This document shows, piece by piece, positions 8,272-15,752 of a stretch of 64,000 nucleotides of DNA. Position 1 is the stretch's first letter. Every line of letters begins with the position of its first letter. Under the pieces are notes generated by a model, which saw only the letters and a program-made list of their open reading frames with translations, ran no database searches and had not been told where the DNA came from. A program made the position numbers and the translations under genes. Source of the stretch: Clostridium sp. E02 (lineage in GTDB: Bacteria > Bacillota > Clostridia > Lachnospirales > Lachnospiraceae); the NCBI RefSeq assembly GCF_003833015.1, contig NZ_RJLQ01000015.1, forward strand, positions 62,001-126,000, in the 5' to 3' direction.

Positions 8272-9264
8272 ATGAAAAATTATATTGTACTGGATCTTGA
8301 ATGGAACCAAAGTGCCGGAGGAAAGGAAGAGTCAGTTGAAAAATTTCCTTTTGAAATCATAGAGATCGGAGCAGTTCGATTGGATGATTCTATGGAAGAG
8401 AAAGGGGAGTTTAGACGGCTGATTAAACCCAGGGTATATCCCGAACTTCATGAAAAAATATTAGAAGTAACTCATATAGAAAAAGAAATACTGATGAGAG
8501 AAGGCTTGGAGTTTAAAGATGCAATCAGAGATTTCATCTCATGGTGTGGGGATGATCCCATATTTTGCACCTGGGGCTCTATGGATTTGACGGAACTGCA
8601 GCGTAATATTACGTATTATGAACTTCCAAGTCCATTTTTAGAACCTTTGCTCTATTATGATATCCAGAAACTTTACAGCCTTCATAATGGGGATGGGAAA
8701 AGCAGATTGTCTCTTGATATTGCCGTAGGGGAGATGGGAATATTAGAAGAAAGACCATTTCACCGTGCGCTTGACGATGCCCATTATACGGGGCGTATCA
8801 TGGGGCAGATGGATTTTAGCCGAGTGGAGGCCTATTGGTCTATTGATTATTATAGATTGCCTCAACGAAAAGAAGAAGAAGTATATCTGGTGTTTCCAGA
8901 TTACTCCAAATATATATCAAGACCGTTTGAAACCAAACAAGATGCCATAGCGGATAAAACAGTAACTGATTTAATCTGTTGCAAATGCAACCGGATGCTA
9001 AGAAAAAAAATCCGATGGTTTACTTCAAACCAAAAATTTTATACGGCTTTAGGTCTTTGTCCGGTTCATGGCAGTGTCAAGGGGAAGATCCGTTTGCGAA
9101 GAAATGAAGACGGGCAGATCTATGTAGTCAAGACAATGAAACTTGTGGATTCAGAGGAGATCTTAGGGATCTATGAAAAAAAAGAGGAAGCTAAAAAAAA
9201 ACGGGTAGAAAAAACGAAAATCAGAAAACAGAATAAAAAAAAGGGGACCCATCCCCTTTCTTAA
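8272..9264 (+). CDS. DEDDh-type 3'-5' exonuclease (DnaQ-like)
   Basis: This is a 330-aa exonuclease-fold protein. Motif Exo I is YIVLDLEWNQ (DxE), followed by EIIEIGAVRLDD. A middle motif lies around TWGSMDLTELQRN, and the last motif is FHRALDDAHYTGRIM (H and D of DEDDh). About 100 residues after the nuclease domain hold a C-rich stretch (ICCKCNRMLRKK, later LCPVHGSVKG) that could be a small zinc ribbon, then a very Lys-rich tail suited to nucleic acid binding. It is the last gene of the MBL/DUF3006 operon and ends tail to tail with the response regulator gene, sharing a TTAA stop. Substrate (RNA or DNA) is not predictable. Confidence 0.85.
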   Translation: MKNYIVLDLEWNQSAGGKEESVEKFPFEIIEIGAVRLDDSMEEKGEFRRLIKPRVYPELHEKILEVTHIEKEILMREGLEFKDAIRDFISWCGDDPIFCTWGSMDLTELQRNITYYELPSPFLEPLLYYDIQKLYSLHNGDGKSRLSLDIAVGEMGILEERPFHRALDDAHYTGRIMGQMDFSRVEAYWSIDYYRLPQRKEEEVYLVFPDYSKYISRPFETKQDAIADKTVTDLICCKCNRMLRKKIRWFTSNQKFYTALGLCPVHGSVKGKIRLRRNEDGQIYVVKTMKLVDSEEILGIYEKKEEAKKKRVEKTKIRKQNKKKGTHPLS

Positions 9265-9971
9265 TTTTCGCTTTCTCTCATCCGGTATCCCACTCCGATT
9301 TCAGTAAAGATATAATAAGGCTCTCCTGGATTAACTTCCATCTTTCTTCGGATGTGAGCCATATTGACCCTTAGAATCTGGTTGTTGCTGTCCGCATAAG
9401 GCCCCCAGATTCGGTTAATGATAAAATCATAGGTTAGAACTTTACCGGAATTTTCTGCAAGCAATGATACCAGCTTATATTCAATCTGTGTTAGATGAAT
9501 GGGAATCTCGTTTAAAGTGATCAGTCGTTTGGTAAAATCAATGGTCAGTCCTTGACAACGGTATGGGATCTGAACCACCGTGCCGTCAGACGACCGGACC
9601 GTCTGTTTCCCGTGACGAAGTGCAGTACGGATTCGGGCCAATAGTTCATTGGTACCAAAAGGCTTGGTGATATAATCATCCGCCCCCAAATCAAGAGCGG
9701 ATACTTTTTCAAATTCTTGGGTTCTGGCTGATATAACAATGATTGGGATAGAAGTCCAGCTTCTTACACTTTTAATCAGATCGGTCCCATCCATATCGGG
9801 AAGTCCAAGGTCCAAAAGAATGACATCCGGACAAGAGGAATTAATAAGAGAAATCCCCTCATTACCAGTATTTGCGGTAATTACTTTATAATCATGTCTT
9901 TCTAATACACGTTCCATAAAACTTAAAATATTTTTCTCATCTTCAATTATGATAATCGTAAATTTATTCAC
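9261..9971 (-). CDS. kdpE: KdpE-like OmpR-family response regulator
   Basis: This is a two-component DNA-binding regulator of 236 aa. The receiver has the acidic pair E10/D11, the phospho-acceptor D54 (ILLDLGLPD), the conserved Thr/Ser region and K in ITKPFG. The winged-helix output covers about 130-230, ending IFTEIGVGYRMRE. The pattern GADDYITKPFGTNELLARIRTALR is characteristic of KdpE. Its kinase gene lies upstream, overlapping by 8 bases. No kdpFABC potassium pump is in the window, so the target is unknown. Confidence 0.85.
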   Translation of the reverse strand: MNKFTIIIIEDEKNILSFMERVLERHDYKVITANTGNEGISLINSSCPDVILLDLGLPDMDGTDLIKSVRSWTSIPIIVISARTQEFEKVSALDLGADDYITKPFGTNELLARIRTALRHGKQTVRSSDGTVVQIPYRCQGLTIDFTKRLITLNEIPIHLTQIEYKLVSLLAENSGKVLTYDFIINRIWGPYADSNNQILRVNMAHIRRKMEVNPGEPYYIFTEIGVGYRMRESEN

Positions 9972-11055
9972 AAGAATTTTCTCCTAGTGGTAGTGTAAAA
10001 GTAAAAAGTGCGCCCTGATTCATATTAAAGGCTGTGATGGAGCCGTTGTGTGCTGTTATGATGGTTTTACAGATGGATAGACCGATTCCCATTCCTTTTT
10101 TTGTATCACAACAGTGGTCAGAGGAAGAAGCATGTCCATCGAATAAGGAATGAAGTCTTTCTGGTGAAATCCCATCGCCATAATCCCGGATATCAAACCG
10201 GGCACAGTCTCCCTGCGTGGATATAGTGATCTGTATGGGGGCGGTTGTATTGGAATGACAAGCAGCATTTTCCAGAAGGTTTATAATTACTTGTTCAATT
10301 AATGTCGCATCCATAGGTACCATTACAAGAGCGTCGGGTACGGTAACACGCACCATTACATCTGGAATTCGCTTGTGAAACCGTTGTACCGCTTCTGAGG
10401 CAACTTCTTCGAAAGGTTCGTAAGATTTGCTCACTTGGGCTTTTGTATTGCGGATTCTGGTGACACTTAGTAGGTTTTCTACCATATTTAAAAGCCAATT
10501 GGCATCTTCTCGGATTTCGTTCACGAGTCTAGATTTCTCTTCGTATGAAAGAGATTTATCATCCTCTAGATAAGAACTGCTGGCACCGATGATTCCCGTA
10601 AGAGGGGTTCTCAGGTCGTGAGAGACTGCACGAAGCAGATTGGCACGCATGGTCTCTTTTTCAGCCTCCATTAACATCTTTTCCCGTTCGTTGATGATCC
10701 GGTTCTGCTCCTTTAGGTGAGAGGTCGTAGCACTGGTTAGGCTTGAGATAAGCAAAAGTGCAATAAAAGTGATGGGATATCCTTCCAGGGTAAAGTTAAG
10801 AAGCATAAAAGGATAAGTAAAAATTAAGTTAACGCAAATCACACTAATAAAAGATGCGATTACGCCCGGAACATAACCATTTGAAAAGCGTGAGATGAAA
10901 ACCACTGCCATCATGTATACAATCCCCACATTAGCGGTATCTCCTGCTACAAAAAACAGGAGACATGAGATAGCTGTGGCTCCTGAAAGATATGAAAACG
11001 TAATACAGATGTTCCACACTAGTTCTTTTTTTGTCATTTTATTGGAGTGTTCCAT
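9964..11055 (-). CDS. KdpD-like sensor histidine kinase lacking the KdpD/Usp N-terminus
   Basis: This is a membrane histidine kinase of about 363 aa. Four hydrophobic segments (about 12-36, 42-56, 60-85 and 92-110) match the DUF4118 sensor region of KdpD. The HisKA domain carries H146 in VSHDLRTPLTGIIG, and the ATPase has N- and G-boxes (INLLENAACHS, IRDYGDGIS, GMGIGLSICKTI). Full KdpD proteins are about 900 aa with a cytoplasmic KdpD domain and a Usp domain; both are absent. The start at 11055 avoids the upstream carboxypeptidase gene; a longer frame from 11166 would overlap it by about 100 bases. It is the partner of the adjacent response regulator. Confidence 0.85.
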   Translation of the reverse strand: MEHSNKMTKKELVWNICITFSYLSGATAISCLLFFVAGDTANVGIVYMMAVVFISRFSNGYVPGVIASFISVICVNLIFTYPFMLLNFTLEGYPITFIALLLISSLTSATTSHLKEQNRIINEREKMLMEAEKETMRANLLRAVSHDLRTPLTGIIGASSSYLEDDKSLSYEEKSRLVNEIREDANWLLNMVENLLSVTRIRNTKAQVSKSYEPFEEVASEAVQRFHKRIPDVMVRVTVPDALVMVPMDATLIEQVIINLLENAACHSNTTAPIQITISTQGDCARFDIRDYGDGISPERLHSLFDGHASSSDHCCDTKKGMGIGLSICKTIITAHNGSITAFNMNQGALFTFTLPLGENSCE

Positions 11056-11068
11056 GGTCAACCCACCA

Positions 11069-12622
11069 TCAACGGAAGGTAAAATGGTTCCGTCGTCCTT
11101 TTTTCTTAGAAGTATAACTGCTTTTTCTTTGTTCCAGTATAGAATTAAACTCATCTGCTGAAACACCGGAATCTTTTAGGCGTCTCATCCTTTGTTCTCT
11201 CCGAATTAAGTAATCCTGCTGTTCTCTGTGCTTGCGATAAATAAAAAATGCCGATGCACCACCAATGAAAGCGATCGCCCCTACACCACCAAGAACGAGC
11301 CACGCAGCGAGTGGAATTTCAAACGGTCGCAGTGCTTTTTCTCGGTATGCCTTTGCTTCTGCCTCTGCTTCTTCTTTGGACTTTTTTGTATCTTTGTCTA
11401 AAACTTTTTCAGAGGACACATCCTCTGCAGCCTCTTTCGCCCCACCATCTTTTGAAATTGGGGTTTCTTTTTTCGTGGTTTCCTTAGGAAAGAGGGCATG
11501 ATTGATCATCAAAAATGTATTTCCAACCACACGGTCATTGTATCGGTAGTTAATTTTTGCAATGGCATTCTCTGGATCATCAGAAGAAATATCGTAACTT
11601 AATTCTGCATGTGCATCATAGAAATCAGCGGTTTTCGGAAGTATGATGTGGCTGTCTGGGTCGAGAATAAGTGCTTCTGGTTTGGTAATAGACAAACCAC
11701 TAAAATTTAAATCACTAGTCACAGAATTGTAAGTTTTTTCATAGTCTGCTGCTTTTAAAGAGACGAAGTTTTCAAAGCCAAAATCCAATAGATTTTTCGT
11801 GTCTGTCCAGTACTGAGGGGTGGTTCCTTTTAAAATAATTGTGATCAGTTTCATTCCGTTTTTCTGCGCACAGGTGATCAGTGTATTTCCCGCTAACGTG
11901 GTATAACCTGTTTTTCCGCCGATAACTCCGGGATAATAGAAAGGAGTCTTTCGAATCATCTTATGACCTGGATGAATCGAAAGCCCTTCTTTATTAATGG
12001 AATTTGGAGGGAGCTTGTAATGAGTGGTCGAGTCAATCTCTTCAAACACAGGATTTTCAAAAGCAGCTTTGGCAATTAGTGCCATATCATAAGGGGAAGT
12101 ATAATGTTCGGGGTTGTTTAGTCCACTTGGGTTGGCAAAATGTGTATTCTGGCATCCCAATTCTTTGGCACGGGCATTCATCTGATCTGCAAAAGCTTCT
12201 CTGCTTCCTGCCACATGTTCTGCAAGGGCGTTGGCGGATTCGTTGGCGGATTTAAGAAGAAGGGCGTAAAGGCAGTCTTTGACTGACAGCTTATCCCCTT
12301 CATTGATTCCTGCGTTGCTGCTTCCTGATTCCACATTAAACACAGCGTCGTGGGAGAAGGTTACGGTTTCATCTAGATTACAGTTTTCGATTACCAAAAG
12401 TGCAGTCATAACTTTGGTAATACTGGCAGGAAAATAAGTTTTGTGAATGTTTTGCCCCCATAAGACGGTACCGGTGTCGCCATCAATAAGGATTGCACCC
12501 TCTGCCTTAACTGAAACCCCGCTTGGCCAGTCAGCAGAGGCATATATGAGGGTGGGGTGCGCAGATATAAGCACAAACAGACACAGGAAAAAAACTGTGA
12601 TTTTTCTTTTTTTATGAGTCAT
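11069..12622 (-). CDS. D-alanyl-D-alanine carboxypeptidase (PBP5/DacF-like)
   Basis: This penicillin-binding protein of 517 aa trims the terminal D-Ala of peptidoglycan stem peptides. It has a signal peptide (1-28) and the three active-site motifs: S67-x-x-K70 in PASITK, S125-A-N127 in KSANESAN, and K237-T-G in GGKTGYT. A C-terminal domain (about 290-400) precedes a Lys/Glu-rich linker and a membrane segment (PLAAWLVLGGVGAIAFIGG), ending in a long basic cytoplasmic tail. Classical PBP5 proteins end in an amphipathic helix, so the true transmembrane anchor and tail are unusual. The kinase gene follows 13 bases downstream, suggesting co-transcription. Confidence 0.9.
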   Translation of the reverse strand: MTHKKRKITVFFLCLFVLISAHPTLIYASADWPSGVSVKAEGAILIDGDTGTVLWGQNIHKTYFPASITKVMTALLVIENCNLDETVTFSHDAVFNVESGSSNAGINEGDKLSVKDCLYALLLKSANESANALAEHVAGSREAFADQMNARAKELGCQNTHFANPSGLNNPEHYTSPYDMALIAKAAFENPVFEEIDSTTHYKLPPNSINKEGLSIHPGHKMIRKTPFYYPGVIGGKTGYTTLAGNTLITCAQKNGMKLITIILKGTTPQYWTDTKNLLDFGFENFVSLKAADYEKTYNSVTSDLNFSGLSITKPEALILDPDSHIILPKTADFYDAHAELSYDISSDDPENAIAKINYRYNDRVVGNTFLMINHALFPKETTKKETPISKDGGAKEAAEDVSSEKVLDKDTKKSKEEAEAEAKAYREKALRPFEIPLAAWLVLGGVGAIAFIGGASAFFIYRKHREQQDYLIRREQRMRRLKDSGVSADEFNSILEQRKSSYTSKKKGRRNHFTFR

Positions 12623-12709
12623 ATTTTATAATCTCTCCGTTGGTTTTTAATCCGTTTTTATAAAGTACTTCAAGCTACAGTATATGTGATTTGAGACGGT
12701 AAGTAAAGA

Positions 12710-13405
12710 TTATTTGATATTTTCCCTGTATTTTCGCAGGATTATAAAGCTGATAATAAGGATGAATAGGACGCTGGAAATAGTAAGGAATCCAATATAA
12801 AACACTGTGTCCCGGAAAAATCCTTCTGGTACAATGTTAATGAGCATATCCGTAGAAGGGTCAAGCATCCAGAAATCATTATGAAAAAAAATACGATGGA
12901 ATAATATAAAATATTTGGTAAAGTCCGTGGATATAATTCCTGCAATTCCAGCAATCAGACAGAAAAAAAGTCCCGTTCCAATGCAAAGTGATTTTATAAA
13001 GGTGGTTTGAAACGTGGTTTTTAACAATATTAGTAGAAGCAGGCAGATTGCCATAATGAGAAGACAGGCTCTTCGTAGGGATAAGGCACCAAGAAATAGT
13101 CCCTTAACATCTTCCATATGAGCGATTTCACGGGCATTAAAAAACTCTCGGTTTACACCACCCATAGTGGTTTCTACATGAAGATCTTCCCGGTTTCCCC
13201 TTAAATAGGACATCATTTCCCCAGTGACATCGAGTAAATCTTCCATGGTCATGGACACCGCTTCGGGTACATGATACTTTGCATATTCTTTTTCAAAATA
13301 ACCAGGAGTCCAGTAAACGGCGGCTTCTACAGATGTAAAAAGCAGAACAATCATAAGACAGATAGAGAATATAATTCCAATGGTATATTGTAGTACTTTA
13401 GTCAT
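12710..13405 (-). CDS. DUF1461 (TIGR01906-like) integral membrane protein
   Basis: This 231-aa membrane protein has one N-terminal segment (about 5-27), an extracytoplasmic region with FNAREIAHMEDVKGLF, and further membrane segments in the second half. The layout and the NAREIAHMEDVK pattern match DUF1461, a family of unknown function. The ATG at 13405 follows AGGAAA with good spacing and overlaps the stop of the upstream channel gene by 8 bases, so the two are translationally coupled. Confidence 0.8.
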   Translation of the reverse strand: MTKVLQYTIGIIFSICLMIVLLFTSVEAAVYWTPGYFEKEYAKYHVPEAVSMTMEDLLDVTGEMMSYLRGNREDLHVETTMGGVNREFFNAREIAHMEDVKGLFLGALSLRRACLLIMAICLLLLILLKTTFQTTFIKSLCIGTGLFFCLIAGIAGIISTDFTKYFILFHRIFFHNDFWMLDPSTDMLINIVPEGFFRDTVFYIGFLTISSVLFILIISFIILRKYRENIK

Positions 13406-14075
13406 GACGTGTTTCCTTTCTTTCATCAATTTTTACTGCGGTAGGGAGATTCCAACAAAAACGGGCAGCTAATAAACGGATGAGCACGATGGAAAAGGCA
13501 CCGGTTAACATTGCTGCATCTTCGTTCATGCAATTCATAAGGAAAGCATATATAAGTGCACCAGTAATGGCGGCACAGGCATAAACATGTTTTTTCAAGA
13601 CATGAGGTGTTTGTCCGGCTAGAATATCTCTTAAAATCCCCCCGCCCACTCCAGTGATGACCCCTAGGAATATGGTAAGAAATTGATAATCTTTGTAGCC
13701 AGATAAAAGTGCCATATCCATACCAACGACTGTAAACGCACCAAGTCCTATGGCATCGAATAGATTCATTATTTTTTCATATGTTACCATCCATGGCCCA
13801 GATATAAACTTCTGGTTTTTTCTTACTAATATAAATAAAAGCATAACCGTTATAAACGCAAGAAATACATAAATGGGATCCTTAAATAGGGCTGGGGGGA
13901 AATTTCCAAGAATGATGTCTCTTAGCATTCCCCCTCCCACTGCAGTGGTTACCCCTAAAACGATGATTCCTAACAGATCCAATTGTTTTTTAATTGCCAC
14001 CATAGCCCCGGAAGAGGCAAATGCGATGGTACCGATTGCTTCGACAAAGAAAAGTAAAGTAAATTCTATTTTCAT
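13398..14075 (-). CDS. TRIC-type cation channel family protein (UPF0126/YadS-like)
   Basis: This 225-aa polytopic membrane protein has two related halves, each with a Gly-rich re-entrant motif: TAVGGGMLRDIILG and TGVGGGILRDILAG. These repeated GGGxxRDxx motifs define the bacterial trimeric intracellular cation channel family, which conducts monovalent cations. Seven hydrophobic segments are visible. It starts the DUF1461 pair, and the plus-strand region upstream is non-coding. Confidence 0.85.
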   Translation of the reverse strand: MKIEFTLLFFVEAIGTIAFASSGAMVAIKKQLDLLGIIVLGVTTAVGGGMLRDIILGNFPPALFKDPIYVFLAFITVMLLFILVRKNQKFISGPWMVTYEKIMNLFDAIGLGAFTVVGMDMALLSGYKDYQFLTIFLGVITGVGGGILRDILAGQTPHVLKKHVYACAAITGALIYAFLMNCMNEDAAMLTGAFSIVLIRLLAARFCWNLPTAVKIDERKETRHD

Positions 14076-14428
14076 GGAAAACCTCCAATTATAAACGTAG
14101 GGAAATTAAGGAAAGTATAAGAGTTGTACGGGCGTTTGTCAATATGATTGGATCAGTACACGTTTCACCAACTACTTATATATCCATTTTTCAGCATAAA
14201 ACTGCTTAATTTTGCATCTTCAAAGCCCCGCTGCAGTTTTTGGTTCTTGAATCGAGTATTCATATCCCAGTCTTAATTTCTTTTGCAACAGTAGTTCTAT
14301 CCTTGCCGCCAGCCAGATTATTTTAACATAAAATAAGATCAACATTTTCATGCTGATCTTATTTGTAAGAAATATTCCATACCTCTCTTAAACATGTATA
14401 GCTTTATGAATCTTCGATTCCATTTTTC
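14076..14428. other. Intergenic region of 353 bases with no gene
   Basis: It separates two minus-strand operons. The right part holds the terminator of the flavoenzyme/hydrolase operon and the left part should hold the promoter of the channel operon. No start codon with a binding site opens a plausible gene. Confidence 0.6.
14327..14364 (-). terminator. Rho-independent terminator of the flavoenzyme/hydrolase operon
   Basis: On the minus strand AAATAAGATCA (14364-14354) pairs with TGATCTTATTT (14341-14331), followed by a short T-rich tail. It lies about 65 bases after the PhlG-like gene. Confidence 0.75.
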
Positions 14429-15214
14429 CTATTTCCAGTTATCTTTCTCCTCAGCGTAAAGTGCTGGAAGGATGGCTGCAAGATTGGTAAATTCCTTTAT
14501 ATTATGTGTAAATAGTGCTTTCGGTGCCATCTCTGGCATACAAACTCCATCTGGTACTACTTTGGTAAGTGATCCATCAATGAGAGCATATCCCATCCAG
14601 AACCTGCTGATCAGCTGAATTCCTCCCTCAACTTTACAGAACTTATGTGTCATAAATGCTGGTGTATCTCCTTCACCTACTGCGCATACTAGGGAGTTAC
14701 AGTTATCACCACCGATTAATGTCTCGTCATATCCACAATCTCTTGGACGCATAAAATGCATTCGTAATGGAGATGGCCCCATTCCAATATCCTCAAGAAT
14801 GTCATGATCCACTCCCCAAGTCTTCTCATTCATTGGAACTTCTGGATTTAAAATATACTCTGGTTTATTCGCTCTTGCATAATAGTGATCATCATGATCC
14901 CATAGCTTATATCTTAAGTCACTTCCGATTGGATGCCATGCAAACCACCAGTCCATCATTTCTACCGTAACCCTAGGCATAAAAGTTTTGTTGGCAACAT
15001 ATCCAGTTCCGTTTTCAGCAACGCCATAGCCAACTTGTGCTCCGGTATCTTTTCCTGCTAAGAATAGATTTCGATCCTCGATTTTTAAGATGTCCAACTT
15101 GTCCAATGCCGGACCTGCTGCGATGGCAAGTTTCTCGGCTGGAATCGCAGCAAGTTCTTGATTAAAATATTTCACATAAGATAACTTTTTTTCTTCTTCC
15201 GTTAAAGTAACCAT
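14429..15214 (-). CDS. PhlG/phloretin-hydrolase-like C-C bond hydrolase (DAPG hydrolase family)
   Basis: This 261-aa protein resembles the zinc C-C hydrolases that remove acyl groups from phloroglucinols (PhlG on 2,4-diacetylphloroglucinol; Phy of Eubacterium ramulus on phloretin). The core motif is DWWFAWHPIGSDLRYKLWDH. PhlG of Pseudomonas binds zinc by His129, Glu160, His270 and Glu274. Here H110 and E141 keep the 31-residue spacing and H237/E241 (THNIKEF) keep the HxxxE spacing. No signal peptide is present, so it acts in the cytosol. It is the last gene of an operon with an Old Yellow Enzyme homologue, a DUF1097 membrane protein and an FMN-reductase-like protein. That context suggests breakdown of a plant polyphenol. 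The substrate is inferred. Confidence 0.8.
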   Translation of the reverse strand: MVTLTEEEKKLSYVKYFNQELAAIPAEKLAIAAGPALDKLDILKIEDRNLFLAGKDTGAQVGYGVAENGTGYVANKTFMPRVTVEMMDWWFAWHPIGSDLRYKLWDHDDHYYARANKPEYILNPEVPMNEKTWGVDHDILEDIGMGPSPLRMHFMRPRDCGYDETLIGGDNCNSLVCAVGEGDTPAFMTHKFCKVEGGIQLISRFWMGYALIDGSLTKVVPDGVCMPEMAPKALFTHNIKEFTNLAAILPALYAEEKDNWK

Positions 15215-15217
15215 CTC

Positions 15218-15739
15218 TTATTTTCCTTTTCTATTATTTCTAAAAATTTGTAACAATCGTTTCTGAAATAAATCTACTAAAACCCCAACATACCAGACTC
15301 CTGCCAGCATGGCTACACCAATCTGTAATGGTAGAGAACCAATCTTACCAATTCCTAATGGTGCAAGAATGGTAAGACCAATGGCCCATCCGCAAAGCCA
15401 GGATGGTACAAAGACAATCTTCTCTAAAAGAGTTCCTGCAATTACAGCAATTCCTCCTAATACAAACAAGGTAAGATACAATTCTATATTTTCATTTAGC
15501 TGCATTATGTCCATCAGCTTAAGTGCAAGGACTGCCCAAGCATCTCCGAGCAAAAATCCAACTGAGATAGGAACTGCCATGGAGAGTTTACTTCCATTCG
15601 CCACATAAAGTCCTGCACAAATCAAGGCAACTGCTCCTGTCGTAACGCCTAGATAAGGACTCAGGACTGCCCAAGCGGGCGGCAATAAAGCAATGCCTAT
15701 AGCCAAGGTCAAGGTATTTAGCCATTTCTCTTTTTTCAT
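15218..15739 (-). CDS. DUF1097-like integral membrane protein
   Basis: This 173-aa protein has about five hydrophobic segments with short loops (for example LALGI-type helix at 10-28, ALICAGLYVANG at 38-49, VGVLVDLF near the end). The Gly/Ala-rich pattern matches the DUF1097 family of small membrane proteins with no known function. It is embedded between the Old Yellow Enzyme gene (13 bases) and the PhlG-like gene (3 bases), so it may take up the substrate or export the product. That role is inference from position. Confidence 0.65.
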   Translation of the reverse strand: MKKEKWLNTLTLAIGIALLPPAWAVLSPYLGVTTGAVALICAGLYVANGSKLSMAVPISVGFLLGDAWAVLALKLMDIMQLNENIELYLTLFVLGGIAVIAGTLLEKIVFVPSWLCGWAIGLTILAPLGIGKIGSLPLQIGVAMLAGVWYVGVLVDLFQKRLLQIFRNNRKGK

Positions 15740-15752
15740 ATCTTAGATGTTC

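Noticed and set aside
11095-11166. Extended N-terminus of the KdpD-like kinase overlapping the carboxypeptidase
   Set aside because: It would overlap by about 100 bases and has no ribosome binding site; the ATG at 11055 gives a normal KdpD-like membrane start.
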